Part shown: positions 55,036-64,000 of the stretch, in pieces
Layout: each line of letters starts with the position of its first letter
How positions within the stretch are numbered: position 1 is the first letter of the stretch
Source: Phenylobacterium sp.
Lineage (GTDB): Bacteria; Pseudomonadota; Alphaproteobacteria; Caulobacterales; Caulobacteraceae
Length of the DNA: 64,000 nt
NCBI RefSeq assembly: GCF_030679875.1
Contig: NZ_JAUXSP010000015.1
Coordinates: forward strand, 62,001 to 126,000
Direction of reading: 5' to 3'
Program-made: the position numbers and the translations under genes
Notes under the pieces: model-generated
Database searches by the model: none
What the model saw: the letters and a program-made list of their open reading frames with translations, nothing else
Told to the model about the DNA's origin: nothing

Positions 55036-56985
55036 CTAAGACTGACGGTCATCCCGCAGGGTCTGGGGATTCACCGCCTGGCGTTCGCCATCGACGGTGG
55101 GCGCGATCGGCTCCGGCGACGGGCCATGCCCCGTCTCCACCCCGTGCGCCCAGCCCTTGATGAAGAAGCTGAGCACCATGAAGATCACCCCGGCCGCCAG
55201 ACCCCAGTAGCCGAGCATCTGGAAGACCCGCAGCGAACTCTGCAGCGCCGCTTCGGGATCCAGGACCTGGCCGCCCAGGGTGGCGGTGCCGGCGAAACCG
55301 GCGATCCGCCCCCCCACAAACTGAGCGATGGAGCTGGAGAGGAACCAGACGGCCATCATGAACGACACCACCGAGGGCAGGGAGAGCTTGGTGATCTCAG
55401 ACAGGCCTACCGGCGAGAGGAAGAGTTCGCCGGTGGTGTGCAGCAGGTAGAGCAGGCCCAACACCATGAGCGGGAGCCGGAAGGTCGGATCGGCGAAGCC
55501 TGCGCTCCAGACGACCACCATGAAGCCCAGACCGGCCTGCAACAGGGCCAGACCGAATTTCATGGTCGGATCGGGATCCATGTTGCGGCGGCCAAGAAAG
55601 GCCCAGAGCGCGGCGAAGATCGGCGCGAAGATGAGAATGAAGCCCGCGTTGAAAGACTGCACCTGGGCGGCGCCAAAGCGGGTGTCGATCCATGACCACC
55701 AGCTGCCAGGCGCCATACCCGCGGCTTCCAGCTGGTCAGGGGTGCCCATTGGCATGCCCAGGAAGGTGCTGGCCTGGCCTGTGATCGACAGGTCCACATT
55801 GCGCGCCGCGAACAGGTTGAGCGAGGTCCCGGCCTGTTCAAACAGGGTCCAGAACACCACTGAGCCGAAGATCAGAACCATGGCCAGCATCATCCGCTGA
55901 CGCTCGACCCGCGTCTGGCAGACCCGCACGATCACATAGGCGACGATGGCCAGAGACACCACGATGGCGACAGACAGCACCTGGCCCACCACAGCCTCGC
56001 GCTGAACAAGCCACCACACCGCAGCAATGGCGGGGATGGTGGAGAGATAGATCAGCCATTCCCGGTTCAACGGCCCCACCACGGGCTTGGCCAGCAGTTC
56101 GGGATTGGGAGGCTCGCCCTTGCCCTGAAGCAGGGGCTTGCCCAGCACGAAGACGATCCAGCCCAGAGCCATGCCGATCCCGGCCAGGCCAAAGCCGTAG
56201 CTCCAGCCAAACTGCTGTCCGAGCAGTCCGCACAGGACCGAGGCCCAGAAGGCGCCGAGATTGATGCCGTAATAATAGAGGGTGAAGCCGGAATCCCGCC
56301 GCGGGTCGCCCTGCGGGTAGAGCTGTCCCACGATGGTGGAGATATTCGGCTTCAGGAAGCCGACGCCGAGGATGATCAGCGACAGCGCCAGATAGAAGAC
56401 GTTGACGCCCACCGGATCAGCCGTCTTGGCCATCTGGTAGCTGCCCTCAGGCAGGACGGCCGGCAGGGATGCGGCTGCGGGGAGGTCGATGATCCGCAAC
56501 CCGCCGCCCTCAGCAGGGGCGAAGGCGTAGGGGGCGCCGTCCACCACGAGCCGGACCTCACGGTCATCCATGCGGCCCTCAAGCGAGACCTCATAGGCCT
56601 GGCCGGCATAGGTCAGGGTTTCGCGGGTGGGCTCACCCTCCACCGCCATGGCCAAGTGGCCGGCCACCAGCAGCAGGGCGCCAAAGGCCACCGCCTTGCG
56701 GGTGCCGAGATAGCGGTCGGCCAGGACGCCGCCGATCAGGGGCAGCAGATAGACGAGCGAGGTGTAGGAGCCATATTGGCTATTGGCGATATCGTCATCG
56801 AACAGAAGGTGCTGCGTCAGATAGAAGATCAGGATGGTCCGCATGCCGTAGTAGGAGAAGCGCTCCCACATCTCGGCGAAGAACAGGACGATCAGACCCC
56901 GGGGATGATTGCGCATCAGCTGCAGCAGCACCGGAAGGCCGGTGAGCAGCGTGATGATCACGCCGAGCACGACGACGATGTTCAT
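55036..56985 (-). CDS. POT-family proton-dependent oligopeptide transporter
   Basis: A 649-aa MFS transporter importing di- and tripeptides with protons. The POT motifs are FFAEMWERFSYYGMR (ExxERFxYY type), FTLYYYGINLGAFWA and GTSLNLFAARN in the later helices. About 14 helices are present. Between the third and fourth, a polar insert of about 70 residues (from EGEPTRETLTYAGQ to SYQMAKTADP) looks beta-rich and lies outside the usual POT plan. The start ATG at 56985 opens directly with a helix. The gene converges on the TonB-receptor gene and is divergent from the DUF427 gene. Confidence 0.92.
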   Translation of the reverse strand: MNIVVVLGVIITLLTGLPVLLQLMRNHPRGLIVLFFAEMWERFSYYGMRTILIFYLTQHLLFDDDIANSQYGSYTSLVYLLPLIGGVLADRYLGTRKAVAFGALLLVAGHLAMAVEGEPTRETLTYAGQAYEVSLEGRMDDREVRLVVDGAPYAFAPAEGGGLRIIDLPAAASLPAVLPEGSYQMAKTADPVGVNVFYLALSLIILGVGFLKPNISTIVGQLYPQGDPRRDSGFTLYYYGINLGAFWASVLCGLLGQQFGWSYGFGLAGIGMALGWIVFVLGKPLLQGKGEPPNPELLAKPVVGPLNREWLIYLSTIPAIAAVWWLVQREAVVGQVLSVAIVVSLAIVAYVIVRVCQTRVERQRMMLAMVLIFGSVVFWTLFEQAGTSLNLFAARNVDLSITGQASTFLGMPMGTPDQLEAAGMAPGSWWSWIDTRFGAAQVQSFNAGFILIFAPIFAALWAFLGRRNMDPDPTMKFGLALLQAGLGFMVVVWSAGFADPTFRLPLMVLGLLYLLHTTGELFLSPVGLSEITKLSLPSVVSFMMAVWFLSSSIAQFVGGRIAGFAGTATLGGQVLDPEAALQSSLRVFQMLGYWGLAAGVIFMVLSFFIKGWAHGVETGHGPSPEPIAPTVDGERQAVNPQTLRDDRQS

Positions 56986-57191
56986 GAATCGACTTCCGCT
57001 TGGTCTGCATTAAGCCAGCCTTGGAGCCAGCGCCGAGGTTCATTTGACCCGGGCGGCCCGGGAAAGCGGGGAGAAGATCACGCGTCTGCGCGCGAGACAA
57101 GCAAGGCTTGCCCGTCCCCATCGTCACGTCGTGAAGGCCGGAGCCATGGGCCCTGTTGTGCGTTCACCTTGGGTCCACAGGAGATGAGTCC

Positions 57192-57671
57192 ATGCCCGAC
57201 CCCGGCGCCACCCACGCCCTGGAAATTCGCCCAGCCGGCGGCCGCATGCGCGCCGCCTTCCGCGGTCATGTGATCGCCGACAGCAATGACGTCCTCATCC
57301 TGCGGGAGGGCGCGATGGCGCCCGTCGCCTATTTCCCCAAGGACGACATTGAGATGGGCTATTTCGCCCGGACCGAGCGCTCAACCCACTGCCCGTTCAA
57401 GGGTGACGCCGGCTACTACACGGTGACGCTGGAGGGCGAGGTGCTCGAAAACGTCGCCTGGACCTATGAGGATCCTCTGCCGGGGGCGGTCCAGATTGAT
57501 GGTCGGCTGGCCTTCTACACTGATCGGATCGAGGTCTATGAGGTGGGCGACAAGACCGCCCCAAACGACCACCACGCCAATGTGGACGAGGTCGTGCAAC
57601 ACACCGATTCTGGCGGCGGCCAGAGCCAGAAGGCGCATTGGCCGACCAATGTGGAAGAGCCCAAGGGGTGA
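57192..57671 (+). CDS. DUF427 protein
   Basis: A 159-aa small beta-barrel protein. Family signatures are HVIADSNDVLILREG, PVAYFPKDDIEMGYF and STHCPFKGDAGYYTV, with NVAWTYEDP later. The ATG at 57192 has CAGGAG 7-8 nt upstream. The family is widespread but has no established function. A polar C-terminal tail (VQHTDSGGGQSQKAHWPTN) is added here. It converges on gshA. Confidence 0.9.
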   Translation: MPDPGATHALEIRPAGGRMRAAFRGHVIADSNDVLILREGAMAPVAYFPKDDIEMGYFARTERSTHCPFKGDAGYYTVTLEGEVLENVAWTYEDPLPGAVQIDGRLAFYTDRIEVYEVGDKTAPNDHHANVDEVVQHTDSGGGQSQKAHWPTNVEEPKG

Positions 57672-57681
57672 GGCGACGGCC

Positions 57682-59040
57682 TTAGAAGGCCATGGTCTCA
57701 TAGGCCTTGGACAGGTCGCCGGCCCAGGCCCCGTGGTACTGCTCGAGCATCCGCTCGGCCGGGGTCAGGCCGGTTTCGGCGATATCTTCCAACTCAGCGA
57801 GGTAGCCGGTCTCATCGACCATGCCGCCGCTGAGACGGTTGCGGGCCTTCAGGCCCTGGCGGGCGATGACCAGGACGTCCTTGGCCACGTCTTGCAGTGT
57901 GCGGCCGCCGATCTGCGCCTTCAGGCCGACCTTGGCGGCTTGGCTGCGCAGACCTTCATGGTCTTCCACTGACCAGGACTTGCAGACATCCCAGGCTGCA
58001 TCGAGAGCGGCCTGGTCATAGAGCAGGCCGGTCCACAGGGCCGGCAGGGCGCAGAGCCGGCTCCAGGGGCCAGCATCGGCGCCACGCATCTCCAGATAAT
58101 ATTTGAGCCGCACCTCAGGGAAGATGGTGGTGACGTGGTCGGCCCAGTCCTTGATGGTCGGCCGCTCGCCCGGCAGTTCCGGCAAACGTCCGGCCATGAA
58201 CTCACGGAAGGATCGCCCGGCCACGTCGATGTAGCGGCCCTCGCGCTTCACGAAATACATCGGCACGTCCAACGCATAGTTGGCGTAGGTCTCGAAGCCG
58301 AAGCCATCCTTGAAGACGAAATCCAGCATGCCCGTCCGGTCAGGGTCGACATCGGTCCAGACATTGGCCCGGGCCGACAGGAAGCCGTTGGGCTTGCCTT
58401 CGGTGAAGGGGGAGTTGGCGAACAGCGCCGTGGCCACCGGCTGTAGAGCCAGGCTGGTCCGGAACTTCTTGACCATGTCGGCTTCGGAGCCGAAGTCGAG
58501 GTTCACCTGCACCGTGCAGGTGCGGAACATCATGTCCAGCCCCATGCCGCCGACCTTCGGCATGTAGTTGCGCATGATCTTGTAGCGGCCCTTGGGCATC
58601 ACCGGGATCTGGTCCCGGGCCCAGGTGGGCGTGAAGCCGAGACCCAGAAAGCCCAGGCCGAGTTCGTCGGCTACGGCCTTGACCTCGGCCAGATGGCCGC
58701 CGGTTTCATCGCAGATCTCGTGCAGGTCGTTCAGGGGCGCGCCAGACAGTTCGAACTGGCCGCCCGGCTCCAGGCTGACATTGGCGCCATTGCGCTCCAG
58801 CCCGATGAGGGTGTCGCCTTCGAACACCCCCTGCCAGCCAAACCGCATCAGCCCGGTCAGCAGGGCGTGAATGCCATTGGGCCCCTCATACGGGACCGGC
58901 GAATTGTCCTTGAGGTAGAAGGGAAATTTCTCGTGCTCGGCGCCGATGCGCCAGTCCGCCTTGGCCTTGGAGCCATCGGCGAACCACGCCACCAGGTCCT
59001 CGAACGCCAAGGGGCGTTCCTCGCAAATGACGTTGGCCAT
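57682..59040 (-). CDS. gshA: Glutamate-cysteine ligase, plant/alphaproteobacterial type
   Basis: A 452-aa enzyme for the first step of glutathione synthesis. The N-terminal WRIGAEHEKFPF (Glu cluster for Mg-ATP) and the Glu/Gly-rich NVSLEPGGQFELSG match the GCS2 superfamily. GLGFTPTW and MRGADAGPWSRLCALPA follow. The ATG at 59040 follows GGGGAG; the longer frame from 59145 is not supported. It relates to the two GSTs in the window, which use glutathione. It is 112 nt from rsmE on the same strand. Confidence 0.95.
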   Translation of the reverse strand: MANVICEERPLAFEDLVAWFADGSKAKADWRIGAEHEKFPFYLKDNSPVPYEGPNGIHALLTGLMRFGWQGVFEGDTLIGLERNGANVSLEPGGQFELSGAPLNDLHEICDETGGHLAEVKAVADELGLGFLGLGFTPTWARDQIPVMPKGRYKIMRNYMPKVGGMGLDMMFRTCTVQVNLDFGSEADMVKKFRTSLALQPVATALFANSPFTEGKPNGFLSARANVWTDVDPDRTGMLDFVFKDGFGFETYANYALDVPMYFVKREGRYIDVAGRSFREFMAGRLPELPGERPTIKDWADHVTTIFPEVRLKYYLEMRGADAGPWSRLCALPALWTGLLYDQAALDAAWDVCKSWSVEDHEGLRSQAAKVGLKAQIGGRTLQDVAKDVLVIARQGLKARNRLSGGMVDETGYLAELEDIAETGLTPAERMLEQYHGAWAGDLSKAYETMAF

Positions 59041-59152
59041 GACACTCTCCCCAGCCCGCCAGTAATTTTCGCCACGGCCGAGGCCCCCAGCGGCGGCGAT
59101 CTTTACGCCGTTCGCTGAAGTGGGCGCAACGATGGCGAAGCGCAATGCCCCC

Positions 59153-59890
59153 TCAATCAGAGGCGGCGTGATCGCGCCAGTCTCCGCAGGCGCTCTGCCA
59201 GAGGGTCAGGGCGCTGATGGCCGCCGTGTCAGCCCGCAGAATCCGCGGGCCAAGACTGGCGGGCACGGCCTGATCAAGGCTGCGAAGCCGTTCACGCTCG
59301 GCGGGGGAAAAACCCCCTTCCGGTCCTATCAGCACGGCCCAGGGGCCGGAGGGCTGCCCTCGCAGGGCGTCAAGAACCGGCGGGGCGTCGCCGGCCTCGT
59401 CACAGAAGAGCAGGCGGCGGCTGGCCTCCCAGTCGTCGAGCACGGCGCTCAGCCGTATTGGCTCGAAAATCTCCGGCAGATCGATGCGGCCGGTCTGCTC
59501 GGCGGCCTCCGTGGCGATCGCATTCAGCCTGGACAGTCGGATATGCTCGGGATTGGTTCGCTCGGTCAGCACCAGGCGCACCCGCCGTGCGCCCAGTTCG
59601 CAGGCCTTTTCGATGATGGTCTCCAGCCGGGCGCGCTTGACCACGGCGACGATCAGGTCGAGGTCGGGGCCCCGCGTCAAGGCCCTCGTCTGCGCCTCGA
59701 CCTCAAGCACCGCCCCACGCTTGCCGCTCTCGATGACCACGGCCCGCCACTCCCCATCGCGGCCATTGAACACCAGCACCGGATCGCCGGGCGACCGACG
59801 CATGACTGCGATCACATAGCGGCTCTGATCGGGATTGAGGCCGAGCTTGGCGCCGGGGGCGAGATCGTGGGTCACAAACAGTCGGATCAT
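59153..59890 (-). CDS. rsmE: 16S rRNA (uracil-1498-N3)-methyltransferase
   Basis: A 245-aa SPOUT-class methyltransferase that methylates U1498 of 16S rRNA. Motifs are RLFVTHDLAPG, HVMRR-like VIAVMRRSPGDPVLVFNG, ERTNPEHIRLSRLNAIATEAAEQTGR and the knot region LIGPEGGFSPAERERL. The ATG at 59890 gives the usual RsmE N-terminus. A long open frame continues upstream to 60877 but covers ppk2 in antisense and is not coding. Confidence 0.95.
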   Translation of the reverse strand: MIRLFVTHDLAPGAKLGLNPDQSRYVIAVMRRSPGDPVLVFNGRDGEWRAVVIESGKRGAVLEVEAQTRALTRGPDLDLIVAVVKRARLETIIEKACELGARRVRLVLTERTNPEHIRLSRLNAIATEAAEQTGRIDLPEIFEPIRLSAVLDDWEASRRLLFCDEAGDAPPVLDALRGQPSGPWAVLIGPEGGFSPAERERLRSLDQAVPASLGPRILRADTAAISALTLWQSACGDWRDHAASD

Positions 59891-59968
59891 CGGTCGATTT
59901 TCTAAGGGTTGCCGCCGTCCGCGCATAGGGCATGGCGCAGAGCCCCGCCGTCGGCGTAGGCTTTCGCC

Positions 59969-60742
59969 ATGAGCAAGTCCGCAAAGACCGACGAGACCTA
60001 TGACGAAGCCCTGCCTCGGCTGCAGCTGGCCCTGGTGAAGATGCAGCAGCGGGCCCTGGCCGATGGCGAGAAGGTGCTGGTCATCTTCGAAGGCCGCGAC
60101 GCCGCCGGCAAGGACGGGACCATTCAGCGGATCACCGAGCACATGTCGGTCCGCGCCACCCGGGTCGTGGCCCTGTCCAAGCCCTCCGACGTCGAGCGCA
60201 CCCAGTGGTACTTTCAGCGCTATGTCAGCCATCTGCCGGCGGGCGGCCAGTTCGTGATCTTCAACCGCTCCTGGTACAACCGCGCCGGCGTGGAGCGGGT
60301 TCTCGGCTTCTCCAGCCTCGCCGAGCAGGAGGATTTCCTTCGCGAGGTGCCGCTGTTTGAGCAGATGCTGGTGGCGAGCGGCATCCGACTGGTGAAGATC
60401 TGGATGGATGTCAGCAAGGACGAGCAGGCCGAGCGTCTGGCGGAGCGGAAGAACGACCCGCTCAAGGTGCTGAAGTCGAGCCCGCTGGATGAATTCGCCC
60501 AGCCCCGTTGGGACGACTATTCCGCGGCCCGCGACGAGATGCTGCGGCGCACCGACACCGCCCAGGCGCCCTGGGTCTGCGTCAAGGCCGACCACAAGAA
60601 GACCGCTCGGCTCAATGTCATCCGCCACCTGATTGGAGCCCTGGCGGCCCCCGGGCTCGCGCGCACGGTGGAGGATCCCGATCCTGAAATCCTCTTCGGC
60701 TTCGACATCGCCGCCCTGACAGACGGGCGTCTCTGCCCCTGA
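59969..60742 (+). CDS. ppk2: Polyphosphate kinase 2
   Basis: A 257-aa PPK2-family kinase that moves phosphate between polyphosphate and nucleotides. The Walker A site is FEGRDAAGKDGTI, and the family signatures are WYFQRYVSHLPA and NRSWYNRAGVERVLGF. The lid region includes DVSKDEQAERLAERKNDPLK. Length fits the short one-domain class. Whether it favours ADP, GDP or AMP is not decided by the sequence alone. It is divergent from rsmE. Confidence 0.95.
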   Translation: MSKSAKTDETYDEALPRLQLALVKMQQRALADGEKVLVIFEGRDAAGKDGTIQRITEHMSVRATRVVALSKPSDVERTQWYFQRYVSHLPAGGQFVIFNRSWYNRAGVERVLGFSSLAEQEDFLREVPLFEQMLVASGIRLVKIWMDVSKDEQAERLAERKNDPLKVLKSSPLDEFAQPRWDDYSAARDEMLRRTDTAQAPWVCVKADHKKTARLNVIRHLIGALAAPGLARTVEDPDPEILFGFDIAALTDGRLCP

Positions 60743-60825
60743 CCTGCCGTCGCCGCCGATTTTGGTGGCCGCCGGCCTCGCAGGTTGGCTAGGTTGAGGT
60801 GGAGACATGCGGGAGCGGTGCAGTC

Positions 60826-62310
60826 GTGGCGTGGAATGAGGGGACAGGCCTGCCGAGCTTGGACGCCCGCCTGACATTTCTGCGTACCGGCGGGGTGACG
60901 GGCGCCCTGATCGCCGAACGTGACTGGTCCACCAGCCCCATCGGGCCCATCTCGGCCTGGCCCCAGAGTCTGCTCACAGCCCTGAGCATGTTGCTCCATT
61001 CCCCGACCCCAATCGTGATGCTCTGGGGGCCGCAGGGCGTCATGCTCTACAATGACGCCTATTCCGTCTTCGCCGGCGCCCGCCATCCGAGGCTTCTGGG
61101 CAGCAATGTGCTGGAGGGCTGGCCGGAGGTCGCCGACTTCAACGCCCACGTCATGGAGGTGGGCCTGGCGGGCGGCTCGCTCAGCTACAAGAACCAGGAA
61201 CTGGTCCTCTATCGCAACGGCCAGGCTGAGAAGGTCGTGATGAATCTCGACTATTCGCCGGTCTTTGACGAGGCGGGCGCGCCAGCCGGCGTCATCGCCA
61301 TTGTCGTGGAGACCACAGAGCAGGTGCGCGCCGAAGCCGCGCTGAAGGCTGAGCGGGATCGCGCCCACAATGTCCTGGAGGGGATGACGGACGGCTTCCT
61401 GCTGCTGGCGCACGACTTCACGATCCTCGAGATGAACGCTGAAGGAATCCGGGTCGACGGGCGTCCCCGCGAGGCCTTCATCGGCCAGAATCACTGGGAC
61501 GTCTGGCCAGACACCTACGACATGCCGCTGGGTGCGATTTATCGGCAGGCCATGAGCCAGCGGACCGCCTTCGTTCTCGAAAATCGGTATGTGTTCCCAG
61601 ATGGACGGGCCACCTGGCTCGACGTGCGGGGCAACCCGGTCGAAGAAGGCCTGGCCATCTTCTACCGCGACATCACCGAACCGAAACGGGCCGAAGAACA
61701 CCTGCGGCTGATGGTTCATGAACTGAACCACCGGGTGAAGAACTCCCTGGCCACAGTGCAGGCGATCGCAGCCCAGACCTTGCGCGGCGGCGAGGCGCCT
61801 CTGGCGGTGCGCGAAGCCCTGACCTCTCGCCTCCTGGCCCTGGCCAAGGCGCATGATGTCCTGACTGACGCCCGGTGGGCCGGCGCCCGGCTGGATGAGA
61901 TCGCCGCCCAGGCGGCCGAACCCTATGGCGGCGAGCGGTTCAAGATCGAAGGACCCGGGGTGATCCTCGCCCCTCGGACCGCCATTGCGATGGCGCTGGC
62001 CTTCCACGAACTGGCGACCAACGCCGCCAAGTACGGCGCCCTCAGCTCGGCCGCCGGCCAGGTCGAGTTGATATGGAGCCTGACCGCGAACGTCGATCCG
62101 CCACAGCTGCGCCTGACCTGGCGGGAAACTGGGGGGCCGCCTGTGCAGCCGCCGACCCGGAAGGGCTTTGGCTCCCGTCTCATTGAGCGCGGCCTGGCCG
62201 CGGAATTTGTCGGCGAGGTGCGGATGGACTTTCAGCCCGCCGGACTGGTCTGCCAGGTCGAGGTGGTGCTGCCGGTCGACGAACTTCAGGACTGGGCCGT
62301 CAGGCCTTAA
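60826..62310 (+). CDS. PAS-domain HWE histidine kinase
   Basis: A cytoplasmic sensor kinase of 494 aa from the GTG at 60826 (GGGAG 10 nt upstream), or 503 aa from a GTG at 60799. Two PAS-type modules are seen: one with LWGPQGVMLYNDAYSVFAG and LDYSPVFDEAG, and one with EGMTDGFLLLAHDFTILEMNAEG. The kinase region has the acceptor LMVHELNHRVKNSLATVQAIAAQTL, the N-box AFHELATNAAKYGALS and WRETGGPPVQPP. It is paralogous to the kinase at 4716 over this module. No response regulator lies beside it. Light, redox or a small ligand could be the input. Confidence 0.9.
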   Translation: MAWNEGTGLPSLDARLTFLRTGGVTGALIAERDWSTSPIGPISAWPQSLLTALSMLLHSPTPIVMLWGPQGVMLYNDAYSVFAGARHPRLLGSNVLEGWPEVADFNAHVMEVGLAGGSLSYKNQELVLYRNGQAEKVVMNLDYSPVFDEAGAPAGVIAIVVETTEQVRAEAALKAERDRAHNVLEGMTDGFLLLAHDFTILEMNAEGIRVDGRPREAFIGQNHWDVWPDTYDMPLGAIYRQAMSQRTAFVLENRYVFPDGRATWLDVRGNPVEEGLAIFYRDITEPKRAEEHLRLMVHELNHRVKNSLATVQAIAAQTLRGGEAPLAVREALTSRLLALAKAHDVLTDARWAGARLDEIAAQAAEPYGGERFKIEGPGVILAPRTAIAMALAFHELATNAAKYGALSSAAGQVELIWSLTANVDPPQLRLTWRETGGPPVQPPTRKGFGSRLIERGLAAEFVGEVRMDFQPAGLVCQVEVVLPVDELQDWAVRP

Positions 62311-62340
62311 GGCGCGCGGCTGGACAGACCCAGACCTCCG

Positions 62341-63561
62341 ATGCCCCCAGCCCACACCCCAATGGAACAGCTGAGCAGCCCACAGGCCCGCCGCATCGCC
62401 CTCGCCGCTCAGGGCTTCGGCCGCAGCCGTCCCGCGACGCCGGGGCCGCGACACCTGATGGATGTCATGGGGCGGTTGGGCGTGGTGCAGATCGACTCGG
62501 TCAATGTGGTGTCCCGCACCCACTACCTGCCCTTCTTCTCCCGCCTGGGAGCCTATCCCCGAGACGCCCTGGAGAGACTGGCCTGGGGCAGGCGGCCGAA
62601 GTTTTTTGAATACTGGGCCCATGAAGCCTCCCTGCTGCCCCTGGCGACCCAGCCCCTGCTCCGCTGGCGCATGGAGGACGCGGAGGCGGGCGTCGGCGTC
62701 TGGAAGGGCGTGGCCAGGTTCCTGCGCGAACATCCGGCCCTGATGGCCCGCGCCCTGGCCGCGGTGGCCGAGCGCGGACCATTGTCGGCCTCGGAGCTGG
62801 AAGTAGGGGTCAAGGGGGCCGGCGGCTGGTGGGGTTGGAGCGAGGCCAAGCGGGCGGCCGAGTGCCTGTTCTGGACCGGACGCCTGACCACCGCCACGAG
62901 GCGGGCGACCTTCGAGCGTGTCTATGGCCTGGCCCATGAGGTGTTGCCCGCCGAAATCCACGGCGCGCCGACGCCCGCGCGAGACGACGCCCAACGGGCC
63001 CTGCTCATGATCGCCGCCAGGGCGCAGGGCGTGGCCACCGAGCGGGATTTGCGGGACTATTTCCGCATGGCGCCGGCCGACACCCGCGCGCGGATCGCCG
63101 AACTGGTTGAGGCTGGCGACCTCGTCCCCGTGGCCGTACGCGGCTGGGACCAGGCCGCCTATCTCGATCCCACCGCCCGCCGCCCCCGACGGATCGGGGG
63201 CGCAGCCCTGCTGTCGCCCTTCGACAACCTGATCTGGTTCCGGGAGCGGACCGAGCGGTTGTTCGGGGTGCGGGTGCGCCTGGAGATCTACACCCCGGCC
63301 GAGAAACGCACCCATGGCTACTACGTCCTGCCCTTTCTGGAGGACGAGGCGATCACCGCCCGGGTGGACCTGAAGGCCGACCGCAAGGCTGGGGTGCTGC
63401 GCGTGCTGGCGGCCCACGCCGAACCGGGCGCCACACCGGTGACAGCCGACCGGCTGACGACCGAGCTGCGCCTCATGGCCGGCTGGCTGGGCCTGACCGA
63501 TGTGGCGGTCGAGCCCCGCGGCGACCTGGCGCCAGCCCTGGAGTCCGCCCTCAGGCGCTGA
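62341..63561 (+). CDS. YcaQ/AlkX-type DNA glycosylase (winged-helix)
   Basis: A 406-aa protein of the winged-helix DUF1006 family, linked to unhooking of DNA interstrand crosslinks. The catalytic motif of the YcaQ branch is Q-phi-D, and Gln50-Ile51-Asp52 occurs in GVVQIDSVNVVSRTHY. Other family segments are FEYWAHEASLLP, GGAALLSPFDNLIWFRERTERLF and HGYYVLPFLEDEAITARVDLKADR. Two ATGs (62341, 62362) are possible and neither has a strong ribosome site. The gene overlaps the convergent FkbM gene by 11 nt. Confidence 0.93.
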   Translation: MPPAHTPMEQLSSPQARRIALAAQGFGRSRPATPGPRHLMDVMGRLGVVQIDSVNVVSRTHYLPFFSRLGAYPRDALERLAWGRRPKFFEYWAHEASLLPLATQPLLRWRMEDAEAGVGVWKGVARFLREHPALMARALAAVAERGPLSASELEVGVKGAGGWWGWSEAKRAAECLFWTGRLTTATRRATFERVYGLAHEVLPAEIHGAPTPARDDAQRALLMIAARAQGVATERDLRDYFRMAPADTRARIAELVEAGDLVPVAVRGWDQAAYLDPTARRPRRIGGAALLSPFDNLIWFRERTERLFGVRVRLEIYTPAEKRTHGYYVLPFLEDEAITARVDLKADRKAGVLRVLAAHAEPGATPVTADRLTTELRLMAGWLGLTDVAVEPRGDLAPALESALRR

Positions 63562-64000
63562 GCGACTTCGGCGCCATGACCAGCCAAGGCGTCGGCCCAA
63601 GCCGCCACTCCCAGACGGCTAGCAACTGGTCCAGATGGTTGGAGGCCATCAGCCAGTCCGGCAGGGGCAAGGTTCGCCCGCCCATGGGCAGTTCTGTCAC
63701 ATGATGAGTCGGGGCGAAACGCGCCGTCAGGCGCGCCGCCACGCCGGGCCGATAGACCTCGTGGGCCTCGACGATGATGTGCATGTGGGCGAGCGCCGGG
63801 CTGAGATCGGGGCGAAGGAGGTCTTCCTCGGCGCCTTCGACATCCATCAGGACAAGACGGCGGGGACCGGCGAAAGCCTCGAAATCTTCCGGCTTAAGGG
63901 TCTCGCCGATGGTCACGCGATCAGTGACACCGTTCAAGGCCGCCATCTGGGCGCAGGCCGCCCGCGCCTTGGGCTCGGTGTCGAAGGCATGCACCTGAGC
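63551..64000 (-). CDS. FkbM family methyltransferase, C-terminal part (cut by window edge)
   Basis: The C-terminal about 149 residues of a SAM-dependent methyltransferase. The visible part holds VHAFDTEPKARAACAQMAALNG, TLKPEDF and the motif LVLMDVEGAEEDLLRPD, typical of the FkbM family. The reading frame stays open to the window end, so the start lies outside. The ATG at 63994 is inside the SAM domain and is not the true start. The substrate (sugar, lipid or protein) is unknown. Confidence 0.85.
   Translation of the reverse strand, partial: AQVHAFDTEPKARAACAQMAALNGVTDRVTIGETLKPEDFEAFAGPRRLVLMDVEGAEEDLLRPDLSPALAHMHIIVEAHEVYRPGVAARLTARFAPTHHVTELPMGGRTLPLPDWLMASNHLDQLLAVWEWRLGPTPWLVMAPKSLSA

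Noticed and set aside
57048-57062. CCCGGG-CGG-CCCGGG palindrome
   Set aside because: Lies between divergent genes, so it is not a terminator. Short GC palindromes are expected at this base composition.
60517-63600. 1027-codon minus-strand open frame
   Set aside because: Covers the PAS kinase, the YcaQ-type gene and part of ppk2 in antisense; no motif and no ribosome site.

Overview
This window is GC-rich, densely packed bacterial chromosome. The gene content fits an alphaproteobacterium of the Caulobacteraceae (Phenylobacterium/Caulobacter-like). The pointers are the alphaproteobacterial cytochrome c oxidase order ctaC-ctaD-ctaB-small ORF-ctaG-ctaE-DUF983-surf1-thrC-M16 peptidase, plant-type GshA, HWE-type histidine kinases, an MHYT sensor and a TonB-dependent receptor. 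I saw no tRNA, rRNA, CRISPR array, insertion sequence or prophage. The genus is inferred, not proven.

Layout. 0-12.9 kb is mixed housekeeping and accessory: a lipoprotein, a sulfatase, lepA, a GST, two membrane sensor kinases side by side (one with an ethylene-receptor-like copper domain, one with an MHYT domain), a dicarboxylate/amino-acid symporter, a DUF1295 membrane protein and a secreted penicillin-acylase-type hydrolase. 12.9-32.4 kb is a catabolic superlocus, described below. 32.6-44.4 kb carries a second symporter, a cation/proton antiporter with a sirtuin, a GST, an alpha/beta-hydrolase-OsmC fusion, a peroxiredoxin, YqgE, a GGDEF/EAL protein, a GNAT, an M16 peptidase and threonine synthase. 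44.4-51.1 kb is the aa3-type cytochrome c oxidase biogenesis operon. 51.4-64 kb holds tldD, a TonB-dependent receptor, a POT transporter, a DUF427 protein, gshA, rsmE, ppk2, a PAS/HWE kinase, a YcaQ-type DNA glycosylase and a truncated FkbM methyltransferase at the right edge.

The superlocus is the most interesting part. On the right, one minus-strand operon encodes a NikR-like regulator, two DUF1989 'urea carboxylase-associated' proteins (the carboxyguanidine deiminase family), a 1204-aa urea/guanidine carboxylase and allophanate hydrolase. Converging on it is the NitT-type ABC importer normally found beside such carboxylases. On the left is a polyamine-type ABC importer operon ending in an unrecognised protein and a second NikR-like regulator. 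Two 2-oxoglutarate/Fe(II) oxygenases and a succinate-semialdehyde-type aldehyde dehydrogenase surround it. My inference is a complete route: import of a guanidino compound, oxygenase hydroxylation next to the guanidino nitrogen to release guanidine and an aldehyde, oxidation of the aldehyde, and breakdown of guanidine to ammonia and CO2.

All three control regions of the superlocus carry the same inverted repeat, ATTACG-N12-CGTAAT or a close variant (four copies, identical 12-nt spacing). Its extended form has the 6-16-6 geometry of a NikR box. Both NikR-like proteins have lost three of the four nickel ligands, so they probably sense something other than nickel. I recognised no ykkC guanidine riboswitch.
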